This document shows, piece after piece, positions 49,991-61,258 of a stretch of 64,000 bases of DNA. Every line of letters starts with the position of its first letter. Within the stretch, counting starts at the first letter, position 1. The notes under the pieces are model-generated. The model saw nothing but the letters and a program-made list of their open reading frames with translations, was not told where the DNA came from and did not search any database. Source of the stretch: Acidobacteriota bacterium (GTDB lineage: Bacteria; Acidobacteriota; Terriglobia; Acidiferrales; UBA7541); contig JAJPIE010000049.1 in assembly GCA_021324935.1 (NCBI GenBank), forward strand, positions 1 to 64,000, in the 5' to 3' direction. The translations under genes were made by a program, and so were the position numbers.

Positions 49991-50020
49991 TGGCCGGTCT
50001 AAAGTCCGGCCACTACAAAA
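49991..50020. repeat. Dispersed hairpin element TGGCCGGtctaaagtCCGGCCACTACAAAA
   Basis: 7-bp perfect stem; tail CACTACAAAA shared with sequence near 44262 (GGCCGCTACAAAA). Confidence 0.65.
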
Positions 50021-50032
50021 GCTGACGGCTTA

Positions 50033-51089
50033 CTAATCTTCTGGGGATCGGGGTATTTGAGCAGCGGCAAAGATCGCTCTGCGACTCTGTGATGTGAGAT
50101 CCTTCAAGAGCTGCTCTTCGGTCATGCCGGTGATTCGGCCGAGAATCTTCAGTGCGTCGTAGGCGTGCCCAAAATTTTTCCACCGTTCCATTTCTTCCAG
50201 AGAGGGAAAAGCTTCCCGGCGGAGTTTTTCCAGAAGCGCGGAGTCGCGAGTCTCTGTTAATTCCGCGAGGGCTGCCGCAGACTTATTGCGATCGGTCCAC
50301 ACGCACGAGTTCAGCAGAGCTATCAATGGCTGGGATGGAACTTGAATTTTCCGCGCGGGCGGTTTCGGGAGGTATCGCGTGAAGACCATCAAGGCGCGCA
50401 TGGCATTGTTGCGCACAAGAGACGAAGAATCATTCATTGCCGCGACGAGATCGGGCACGACCGCGTGCTTATCCGTGACATAGCCTAGCAGTTCGGCTGC
50501 GACGGCGCGGTGCTCTTCATTCGAGGAGATTGTGAAGAACCTCTTTTAAGTTCTGTAGATGATTCTACGCGAGAGGGATGAGGGCGAGTTGCAGTGCGCG
50601 TGCTTCCGGATCGGCGACAAGCGAATGCCCTTGGGAATCATCTTCTTGGGCATTGCCAGCAATGACTGCCCTCTGCACGGCCTCAGTTGCTGTTTTGCTG
50701 GCTTGAACCACATCTTCCGTAAGACGGACATTCACACCGGGTGATCGCTGGAAGGCGATGCAGGGAGTCGCGGCCTCTTCGATCCCGACATAGAGCAGCG
50801 ATTTACGGTCGTTGGTGCAACAAACCAGGGTCAGATTCGCACTGCGAACCCCCGGCACGGCCTCAAGTTTCTGAATTTCCTCATTTTTCCATTCTTCGTA
50901 GTGCTTCATGTCCACGGAGTCTCCTTCGCGAAGACCGAGGACCTGGCGAAGTTGCGCCTCCGAAACGGTTCGAAGGCCGTAAAAATCGATGGTGGCCACG
51001 GGGGGGAAGCCGTGGGGGGACTGAAGAAGAGCGATAAAGAGCCAGGAAGCGAGAAGTGCTTTCATGAGAGCGAGTCTCATGGAACACAC
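50033..51089 (-). pseudogene. POTRA-like plus HEAT-repeat protein gene disrupted by TAG and frameshift
   Basis: ORF 50565..51089 ends ...GHSLVADPEARALQLALIPLA*; same frame continues NHLQNLKEVLHNLLE*; shifted frame continues SNEEHRAVAAELLGYVTDKHAVVPDLVAAMNDSSSLVRNNAMRAL. Confidence 0.7.
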
Positions 51090-51095
51090 TCCGGA

Positions 51096-51368
51096 TTAAC
51101 GGGGCAAAGAGGCCTTCTCCACGGGCAGCGGATCAGCGGAGCTGGGCGAGGCAAGCTTTTGCACGATGGGTATGCCGGCTTGGGCGAGGGCGTGGGCGAC
51201 CTGGGTTTCGCGGAGGCGGGAGGCGTCGTACTCGAAGGTGAGAGTTTGGCCCGCTTCATCGACATGAAAACGGCGGAGGCCGTAGAGATTGGCGAATTCG
51301 CCGAGGCGCTGGAGTTGTTCGTAGCTCAAGGGCGAGTGGAGCTCGTAGGTGATTTCGAGAAGTGTCAT
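51096..51368 (-). CDS. Small HMA-like (ferredoxin-fold) protein without CxxC, unknown function
   Basis: MTLLEITYELHSPLSYEQLQRLGEFANLYGLRRFHVDEAGQTLTFEYDASRLRETQVAHALAQAGIPIVQ: beta-alpha-beta-beta-alpha-beta-like pattern; divergent from csoR. Confidence 0.55.
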   Translation of the reverse strand: MTLLEITYELHSPLSYEQLQRLGEFANLYGLRRFHVDEAGQTLTFEYDASRLRETQVAHALAQAGIPIVQKLASPSSADPLPVEKASLPR

Positions 51369-51556
51369 GCGAGGGATTATAGCAGAAGTGGCGAGTGACC
51401 CTTCGCCTTCGCTTAGGGTAAATGAGCTGCGAGAGAAGCAAAGCGAAATTGGAAATCGAAGGGGGCACATCCAGGCGAGGTTGAAAAGTTCAAAGTTCAA
51501 AAGTTAAAGGTTCACGATGCGCCGGGCGGACCTGGTTCGGCTGCACGGTTTGCGAG

Positions 51557-51604
51557 TTGACAAAAAATAGGGGATAGGGGTATAGATAGGACCAGGGGGT
51601 ATAG
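51557..51604 (+). promoter_or_regulatory. csoR promoter/operator candidate
   Basis: TTGACA(51557-51562)-18 bp-TATAGA(51581-51586) with GGGGTATAG direct repeats at 51577-51585 and 51596-51604. Confidence 0.6.
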
Positions 51605-51609
51605 GGCGG

Positions 51610-51912
51610 ATGGCGAAGATGCGGAAGGCGGCGGGCGTCGACGCGGAGTTGAAGGCGGCGAGCCTGAACCGGTTGCGGCGGATTGAAGGGCAGATTCGCG
51701 GTTTGCAGAAGATGGTGGAGGAAGAGCGATATTGCGCGGACATTCTGGTGCAGGTGGCTTCGGTGCAGGAGGCGCTGCGCGGCGTGGGGAGGAACCTGAT
51801 GAGGAATCACCTGCAGCATTGTGCGACCAAGGCAATTGCCAGCGGAAAGCCGAAAGAAGCGGCGGAGATGTACGACGAACTGCTGGAGCTGATTTACAAG
51901 CATTTGCGGTGA
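51610..51912 (+). CDS. csoR: CsoR/FrmR family metal-sensing repressor
   Basis: LNRLRRIEGQIRGLQKMVEEERYCADILVQVASVQEAL...NHLQHC; Cys-His-Cys ligand set; next to Cu-ATPase. Confidence 0.9.
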   Translation: MAKMRKAAGVDAELKAASLNRLRRIEGQIRGLQKMVEEERYCADILVQVASVQEALRGVGRNLMRNHLQHCATKAIASGKPKEAAEMYDELLELIYKHLR

Positions 51913-51962
51913 TTTAGAAAATTAGCGCAGAGACGCAGAGGACGCAGAGAAGAGGTGAAGGC

Positions 51963-54698
<2,736 letters not shown>

Positions 54699-54763
54699 GT
54701 GGGACTCGCCAAGCTACGGAAATCGCTTCGGCCCAGCGGGGACGTTTGCCAAGTATCGGGTTT

Positions 54764-54808
54764 CGTGGCATGGGAACGGCTGCACAGGCAGGAGTGCCTG
54801 TGCCACCT
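54764..54808. repeat. REP-like element copy (GCACAGGCAGGAGTGCCTGTGCCACC)
   Basis: tgcacaggcaggagtgcctgtgccacctgaag. Confidence 0.7.
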
Positions 54809-54882
54809 GAAGCGATCCTTTGCGAACAAGCCGAACGATTGGAGTACAATGCGCGCGGATGGAAATCTCGCGAGGATATTCC

Positions 54883-56574
54883 ATGAGCTACAAGTTGGGT
54901 GTGTTGCTTCCTTTCAGCTTCGTGTTGGTGTGTTCTCTGGCAATTCCCGGATTTGGGCAGACCCGGCCGGCTGCGGACTTGGTTGTCACGCATGCGAAAG
55001 TGTGGACGGTGGATCCGGCGCGGCCGCAGGCGGAAGCGGTGGCGGTGATTGGGGAGCGGATTGTCGCGGTGGGCTCGAATGCAGAGATTGAACAGTGGCG
55101 CGGGCCGCAGACGCGCGTGATTGACGCCGGAGGAAGACTGCTGCTGCCGGGATTCAACGACGCGCACGTACATTTTATTTCGGGGGGAATGGAACTCGAC
55201 GCGGTGCAGTTGAAGGACGCAACGAGCCCGGAGGAATTCGCGCGACGGATTGGCGAGAAAGCCAAAACCATGCCGAAAGGCGAATGGATTCTGGAAGGGA
55301 ATTGGGACGAAACGAAATGGAATCCCCCCACTTATCCCGAGAGGTCGCTGATCGACCCGCTGACGCCCGACAACCCGGTGTTTGTATCGCGCTACGACGG
55401 ACACATGGGACTGGCCAATTCGGTGGCGTTGCGGCTGGCGGGCATTACTGCAACGACGCCGGATCCACCGGGCGGAACAATTGTGCGGGACGCGCAGGGC
55501 AACCCCACCGGTGCGCTGAAGGACGCAGCCCAGGAGCTGATGGGAAAGGTGATTCCGCCGTTGACGCATGACCAGCGCATCCGGATCATCAAGCGTTCGA
55601 TGGCGCATGCCGCGTCTTTGGGAGTGACCAGCGTGCAGCACATGGTGGCCGATTACGAAGATATCGCGGCTTATGCGGAACTTTTGCAGAAAGGCGAGTT
55701 GATTACCCGCATTTACGCGGCGCCGCTGATCATGCATGTGGACGACGAGGCGAAGATTGGGATACGCCATGCGTTTGGCGGGCCGTACTTACGAATCGGA
55801 GCGTTGAAGGCGTTTGCAGACGGGTCGCTGGGCTCCGGCACGGCCTATTTCTACGAACCATTTCTGAATCAGGGGAACAATCACGGGCTGTTGTCCGACG
55901 AGATGCAGCCGCTTTCGATGATGCGGGACCGCATCCTGAAGGCCGATGCGGCGGGATTGCAGCTTTGCATCCACGCGATCGGGGACCATGCGATTTCGCT
56001 GATTCTGGACATGTATGCGGAGACCGAACAGGAGCATGGCCCGGCAGACCGCAGATTTCGGATTGAACACGCACAGCACATGGCCGCGAAGGATTTTCAG
56101 CGCTTTGCCGATCTGCATGTGATCGCCTCCGTGCAGCCGTACCACGCAATCGATGATGGACGGTTCGCCGAGTCAAAAATTGGCCACGACCGGGCCAGCC
56201 GGACCTACGCGTTTCGAACGTTCCTGGATCATGGGGTGAAACTGGCATTTGGGACGGACTGGGAAGTCGCGCCACTGGATCCGATGCAGACGGTGTATGC
56301 GGCGGTGACGCGGGCAACGCTTGACGGGAAGAATCCGGGAGGATGGTTTCCGGAGCAGAAATTGACCGTGCCGGAGGCCATCGAGGCGTACACGATGGGT
56401 TCCGCGTACGCAGAATTTCAGGAGAAGGAGAAAGGATCGATTACGCCGGGGAAACTGGCGGACATGGTCTTGCTGAGCGACGACCTTTTCACCATTCGAC
56501 CGGAGAAGATCAAGGACGCGCATGTTTTGAAGACCATTCTTGGCGGCAGAGTGATTTACGAGCGGCCGAATTAG
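54883..56574 (+). CDS. YtcJ-like amidohydrolase, exported
   Basis: Signal peptide; LLPGFNDAHVHFISGG, RIEHAQHMA, LAFGTDWEVAPLDP. Confidence 0.9.
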   Translation: MSYKLGVLLPFSFVLVCSLAIPGFGQTRPAADLVVTHAKVWTVDPARPQAEAVAVIGERIVAVGSNAEIEQWRGPQTRVIDAGGRLLLPGFNDAHVHFISGGMELDAVQLKDATSPEEFARRIGEKAKTMPKGEWILEGNWDETKWNPPTYPERSLIDPLTPDNPVFVSRYDGHMGLANSVALRLAGITATTPDPPGGTIVRDAQGNPTGALKDAAQELMGKVIPPLTHDQRIRIIKRSMAHAASLGVTSVQHMVADYEDIAAYAELLQKGELITRIYAAPLIMHVDDEAKIGIRHAFGGPYLRIGALKAFADGSLGSGTAYFYEPFLNQGNNHGLLSDEMQPLSMMRDRILKADAAGLQLCIHAIGDHAISLILDMYAETEQEHGPADRRFRIEHAQHMAAKDFQRFADLHVIASVQPYHAIDDGRFAESKIGHDRASRTYAFRTFLDHGVKLAFGTDWEVAPLDPMQTVYAAVTRATLDGKNPGGWFPEQKLTVPEAIEAYTMGSAYAEFQEKEKGSITPGKLADMVLLSDDLFTIRPEKIKDAHVLKTILGGRVIYERPN

Positions 56575-56653
56575 GCTGAGGCCGAAGCTGGCCTGTCGAT
56601 TACAGGAACGGTGGTTCATCGGAAGAATTGAAGTTGAGTGGCATCGGATCGAG

Positions 56654-56677
56654 GGCACAGGCAAGAGTGCCTGTGCC
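56654..56677. repeat. REP-like element copy GGCACAGGCAAGAGTGCCTGTGCC
   Basis: Near-perfect palindrome identical in core to 5943-5963. Confidence 0.8.
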
Positions 56678-56849
56678 GCCTGAAGAAGAAACACGACAAT
56701 GCGACCTGGCCAAGCAAGCCGGCTCCTGCAAAGTGGGACCTGACCGAAGGGCACCCTCAAACGTCTATAACTGCGAACATGGGAACTTTTTCGGCGGGGT
56801 TGCGTATGTGTGATTAGAAGCACATGCGGAACCTACTCGGGGGTCGGTT

Positions 56850-58082
56850 ATGTCCAGCAGTGGCAATGGCTTAACGAACGGAAAAGCGGCCAAAAAGCGC
56901 CGCCGGCGAATTATCATCGGCAGCATTCTGGGTCTGCTGGTTGTTGGCGGAGGCTACGGTGTGTTTGCCGCTTTACGGCCAAGCCACGACATTGATCCCT
57001 CGAAAATCGCCAGCGTTGAGCGCGGCGATCTGGCCAAGGTAGTGGTGGCCACGGGCAAAATTCAGCCGCTTTCCAAGGTGGAAGTGAAGTCCAAAGCCAG
57101 CGGAATTGTGAAGAAGCTCTATGTGGACTATGGCGACCGCGTGAAGGCGGGGCAGGTGCTGGCGGAACTCGATAAGGTGCAATTGGAAGCGAGCCTGCAC
57201 GCCTCCGAAGCGAATTACCAGGCCGCTCAGGCCGCGAAGCTTTCCGCCGAAGCGGCGCTGGAGCGAAACAAAGTGGACGCGGAAGGACCGGACGTCCCGT
57301 TCTTAAGGCTGAACATGCAGCGCGCCGAGCAGATGTACAAAGACGGCGTGATGTCCAAGAGCCTTGTGGAAGACGCGGAAAAGAATTATCAGTTGGCGTT
57401 GAACAAGCAGGTAAGTGCGCAGAGGAACCTGGAAGTATCACGCGCGGAGATCGCCAAGGCGGTGGCCGAGGTCGCCCAGGCAAAGGCGGCACTGGATAAT
57501 GCCGAGGAAGATTTGCGGAATGCCACGATCGTGAGCCCCATCGACGGGTTGGTGCTTTCGCGCGACGTGAACGTTGGGGATGCGGTGAGCTCGATCCTGG
57601 TGCTTGGGTCGCAAGCCACGCTGATCATGACGTTGGGAGACGTCAGCGAAGTGTACGTGCAGGGCAAGGTGGACGAAGCCGACATCGGCAAGGTGTATCT
57701 GGGGCAGGCGGCGCGCATCGTGGTGGAATCGTTCAAAGACAAGAAATATACGGGCAAGGTGACGAAGATTTCCCCGCTGGGGAAGGAAAAGGACAACGTC
57801 ACCACTTTTGAAGTGCGCGTATCGATTTCGAATCCCACGGGCGAGCTGAAGGCGAACATGAGCGCCAACGCCGAAATCATTCTGGAAGAAAAGAAAAACG
57901 TGCTGATGGTGCCGGAGGCGGCGCTGATTTACGACAAGGACCGCAAAGCGTCCGTGGAGATCCCGGATGCGAAGGCCGACAACGGCAAGAAGAAGGTCCC
58001 CATCCAAATCGGGATATCGAACGGCGTGAAGACGGAAGTGACCGCCGGGCTGAACGAGAAACAGCAAGTGGTCCTGCAATAG
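56850..58082 (+). CDS. MacA/HlyD-type periplasmic adaptor
   Basis: GDLAKVVVATGKIQPLSKVEVKSKASGIVKKLYVDYGDRVKAGQVLAELD; coiled-coil hairpin; ATIVSPIDGLVLSRDVNVGDAV. Confidence 0.92.
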   Translation: MSSSGNGLTNGKAAKKRRRRIIIGSILGLLVVGGGYGVFAALRPSHDIDPSKIASVERGDLAKVVVATGKIQPLSKVEVKSKASGIVKKLYVDYGDRVKAGQVLAELDKVQLEASLHASEANYQAAQAAKLSAEAALERNKVDAEGPDVPFLRLNMQRAEQMYKDGVMSKSLVEDAEKNYQLALNKQVSAQRNLEVSRAEIAKAVAEVAQAKAALDNAEEDLRNATIVSPIDGLVLSRDVNVGDAVSSILVLGSQATLIMTLGDVSEVYVQGKVDEADIGKVYLGQAARIVVESFKDKKYTGKVTKISPLGKEKDNVTTFEVRVSISNPTGELKANMSANAEIILEEKKNVLMVPEAALIYDKDRKASVEIPDAKADNGKKKVPIQIGISNGVKTEVTAGLNEKQQVVLQ

Positions 58083-58092
58083 CGAGGCGCCC

Positions 58093-59349
58093 ATGACGTT
58101 TCGCGACCTGTTACGGGACACGCTGGCGACGCTGTGGGCGCACAAGCGGCGCACGCTGCTGACGATGTTCGGCATCGCGTGGGGAATCATCTCCATCACC
58201 CTGATGGTGGCCGCGGGAGAAGGTCTGGGCCGCGGCATTCAAAAGCAACAGGAAAATTTCGGCAAGGACGTGATGATCGTGTTCGCCGGGCGGACGAGCA
58301 TGCAAGCGGGCGGGACGCGCTCCGGCCGCGTGATTCGCTGGACGGCGGATGACTACAAAGAAGTCGAGAAGGAAGCGCCGTCGTGCAAATACGTCTTGCC
58401 GGAACTGGGAAACAACGTGAAGGTGCACAGCGCGTTCAATAGCGGCGACATCGATACGGTTGGGTCGCTGCCGCCATTCACGGAAATTCGCAGCGTGGCC
58501 ACGGCGGTGGGACGCTTTTACAACTACGAAGACAATGACCTGGGCCGGCGGGTGGCGTTTCTGGGCAGCGACACGAAGAAACAGCTTTTCGCGGACCGCG
58601 AAGCCATCGGACAAACCATCGAGCTGAACGGGGTCCCATATACGGTCATCGGCGTGATGAAGACGAAGGATCAGAACTCCGATTACGACGGCGTGGACAT
58701 CCGCAAGATATTTATTCCGTTCCATTCGATGCTGCGGGATTTTCCGAACAAGCCGCCCGCGGAGCCAGATTCGATCGACAGGCTGCTGGTGGCGCCGTGG
58801 TCTCTGGCGACGCACAAGGATTGTGTGAAACAGGTGCGGCGGACGCTGGGGCGGTTGCATGATTTCGATCCGCGGGACGAAGAGGCGGCGAGCATCTGGG
58901 ACACGGTGAAAAATGCGCAGGCGAACCGGATGATCTTTGTGGGCATGGAAATTTTCATGGGCGCGGTGGGCGTGGCGACGATTTTTCTGGGCGGCCTGGG
59001 CGTGATGAACGTGATGCTGGTTAGCGTGCGTGAACGGACCCGGGAAATTGGCGTGCGCAAGGCGCTGGGCGCGACGCGGGAATCAATTCTGCGTCAGTTT
59101 TTCCTGGAGACGGTGATTGTGGTGTTTCTGAGCGGCGGCATCGGGCTGATGGTGTCCTACGGGCTATGCGGGCTTGTAGGTTTGTTGCCGAAGATTCCCT
59201 ATTTTGACGGGTTGGATCCGAGCTGGCAGCTGGCTTCGCTGACGATCGGTTTGCTGGGGCTGATTGCGGTTTTGTCCGCGCTGTATCCGGCGAATCGCGC
59301 GGCGTCGGTGGATCCGATTGAAGCACTTCGCTTCGAGGCAGGCGGGTAA
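58093..59349 (+). CDS. ABC transporter permease (MacB/FtsX-like)
   Basis: HKRRTLLTMFGIAWGI; GGLGVMNVMLVSVRERTREIGVRKALGATRESILRQF. Confidence 0.92.
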   Translation: MTFRDLLRDTLATLWAHKRRTLLTMFGIAWGIISITLMVAAGEGLGRGIQKQQENFGKDVMIVFAGRTSMQAGGTRSGRVIRWTADDYKEVEKEAPSCKYVLPELGNNVKVHSAFNSGDIDTVGSLPPFTEIRSVATAVGRFYNYEDNDLGRRVAFLGSDTKKQLFADREAIGQTIELNGVPYTVIGVMKTKDQNSDYDGVDIRKIFIPFHSMLRDFPNKPPAEPDSIDRLLVAPWSLATHKDCVKQVRRTLGRLHDFDPRDEEAASIWDTVKNAQANRMIFVGMEIFMGAVGVATIFLGGLGVMNVMLVSVRERTREIGVRKALGATRESILRQFFLETVIVVFLSGGIGLMVSYGLCGLVGLLPKIPYFDGLDPSWQLASLTIGLLGLIAVLSALYPANRAASVDPIEALRFEAGG

Positions 59350-60602
59350 TGCTGGTTGAAATCTTCAAAGAGGCGTGGGCGGCGCTGGGACGCAATCGCG
59401 TGCGCAGTTTGCTGACGATGACGGGCATTTCCTGGGGCATTGTGGCGGTGACGCTGCTGTTGAGTTACGGTTCCGGGTTTCGCAGCGTGCTCCTGTATAC
59501 CTTTGAAGTTTTCGGCAAAGGCGCGGTGATCTGCTGGCCGGGAACCACGAGCGAGCAGGCCGGCGGCGAACGGGCAGGGAAGCAAGTGCGATTCGAGCAG
59601 GAAGACGCGGACGTGGTGAAAGCGCAGTCGCCGCTGATCAAACGAGTGACTCTGGAGTCGGTGAAGTTTCTGGGGGTCTCGCACGACGAGAGGTTGGCGG
59701 ACAATGCCGTGCGGGGCGTGTATCCGGAATATGGAGAGATGCGCAACGAAGTGCCTTCCGATGGCCGGTGGATTTCAGCGGACGATATCGCGGAGCGCCG
59801 CCGCGTGGTGGTGCTTGGCGCGCGCCTCAAAAAGAAGTTGTTCAGCGGAGAGCCGGCGGTGGGCGAAACGGTGCGCATCAACGGGGTGCGATTCACGGTG
59901 ATCGGCACGATGGACATGAAGTTTTCCGACAGCTGCTATTTCAACTGCGACGACGATTCCGCGTTCATACCGTATCCCGCAGCAGCGGACATCTGGGACG
60001 CGCGATATGCGAGCGTGATGGTGTTTGAGCCGATTGCTCCGCAATTCGAAGCGCAGGCGATGCAGCAGTTTCGCGCCGCAGTGGCCGGGCGGCAGCATTT
60101 TTCGCCCAACGACAAGCGGGCCATCACTATGTTTGGGCGGCAGGAGTTCAAGCCGGTCTACGACGGAATTACGCTGGGGATCGAAGGACTGCTGTTTATG
60201 ATCGGCAGCATGACGCTGGCGATCGGTGGAGTGGGCGTGATGAATATCATGCTTGTCTCGGTGGAAGAGCGGGTGCGCGAGATCGGATTGCGGCGGGCGC
60301 TGGGAGCAAAGAAGTCGCACATCCGCTGGCAATTCCTGCTGGAGGCGCTGGTGCTGACGTTGACGGCCGGGGCAATCGGCATGCTGCTTTCGGCGATGCT
60401 GACTTCGGCGATTGGAACGCTGCCATTCCTGGGACCCGCGTACGAAGACGATTCGGGCAAAGTGGACATTCACTTGAAGCTGTCGATGGCGACGATGGTG
60501 CTGTCGAGCCTGATACTGATTGTGGTGGGCGTGGTGAGCGGATGGATGCCGGCGATGCAGGCGGCGAAACTGGATCCCGTCGAGGCATTGCGGTATGAGT
60601 GA
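59349..60602 (+). CDS. ABC transporter permease (MacB/FtsX-like)
   Basis: GRNRVRSLLTMTGISWGI; GGVGVMNIMLVSVEERVREIGLRRALGAKKSHIRWQFLLEAL. Confidence 0.92.
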   Translation: MLVEIFKEAWAALGRNRVRSLLTMTGISWGIVAVTLLLSYGSGFRSVLLYTFEVFGKGAVICWPGTTSEQAGGERAGKQVRFEQEDADVVKAQSPLIKRVTLESVKFLGVSHDERLADNAVRGVYPEYGEMRNEVPSDGRWISADDIAERRRVVVLGARLKKKLFSGEPAVGETVRINGVRFTVIGTMDMKFSDSCYFNCDDDSAFIPYPAAADIWDARYASVMVFEPIAPQFEAQAMQQFRAAVAGRQHFSPNDKRAITMFGRQEFKPVYDGITLGIEGLLFMIGSMTLAIGGVGVMNIMLVSVEERVREIGLRRALGAKKSHIRWQFLLEALVLTLTAGAIGMLLSAMLTSAIGTLPFLGPAYEDDSGKVDIHLKLSMATMVLSSLILIVVGVVSGWMPAMQAAKLDPVEALRYE

Positions 60603-60865
60603 GGGGAGAAGCTGACAGCGACCGGTCGACAGTTGACAGTGAGCAGTTTTAAGCCCTCAGCCGCCAGCAGGAGGCTTTGAGCTTCAGGCCTAAAGGATCA
60701 CCATCGTATTTTGGGCTGGCGCCATTTCAGAAAATTTCCTTGAAATAAAGCACATCATGTACCGCGACAGGATTTGTCGTTCTGGTTGGGGTGTGTCTCT
60801 CGCGCTGCTATAGTGGTTGTAGAAAGATTCGCTCCACTATGAATAATTGTGCGGGGGAGAGAACG

Positions 60866-61249
60866 ATGAGGGATCGAATGCGCGTACTGACTCGGGGAAT
60901 TGCGGGACTGGCGGCGCTGGGACTAGTTCTGTTTGTGGTGGCGATTGCCGAGGGGCACGCGATATTGAAATCGAGCTCACCGGCGGCCGACTCGACGGTG
61001 AAAGGGCCGGATGTTCCAATCATTTTGAAATTCAACGTGCGCATTGACGCGAGCCGCTCGAAAGTGCAGTTGCTGCACCCGGACAGCACACAGACGGATT
61101 TGGTTTTGGAGAAGCAGGATGCGCCTGACATGCTGACGTCGAAAGCCGCGGGACTTGCGCCCGGCGCATACAAAATCCGCTGGCAGGTGCTGGCGCCAGA
61201 CGGGCACATCACACGCGGGGAAGTTCCATTCACCGTGAAAGCCGACTGA
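60866..61249 (+). CDS. CopC domain copper-resistance protein
   Basis: Signal peptide then GHAILKSSSPAADSTVKGP...RWQVLAPDGHITRGEVPFTV. Confidence 0.85.
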   Translation: MRDRMRVLTRGIAGLAALGLVLFVVAIAEGHAILKSSSPAADSTVKGPDVPIILKFNVRIDASRSKVQLLHPDSTQTDLVLEKQDAPDMLTSKAAGLAPGAYKIRWQVLAPDGHITRGEVPFTVKAD

Positions 61250-61258
61250 GAATTCCGA

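Noticed and set aside
13895-51089. Genome-wide amber (TAG) recoding to explain the TAGs in the parE-like and HEAT genes
   Set aside because: TAG is used as an ordinary stop here (mraZ, ftsW, murG end in TAG), and both interrupted genes are dispensable types.
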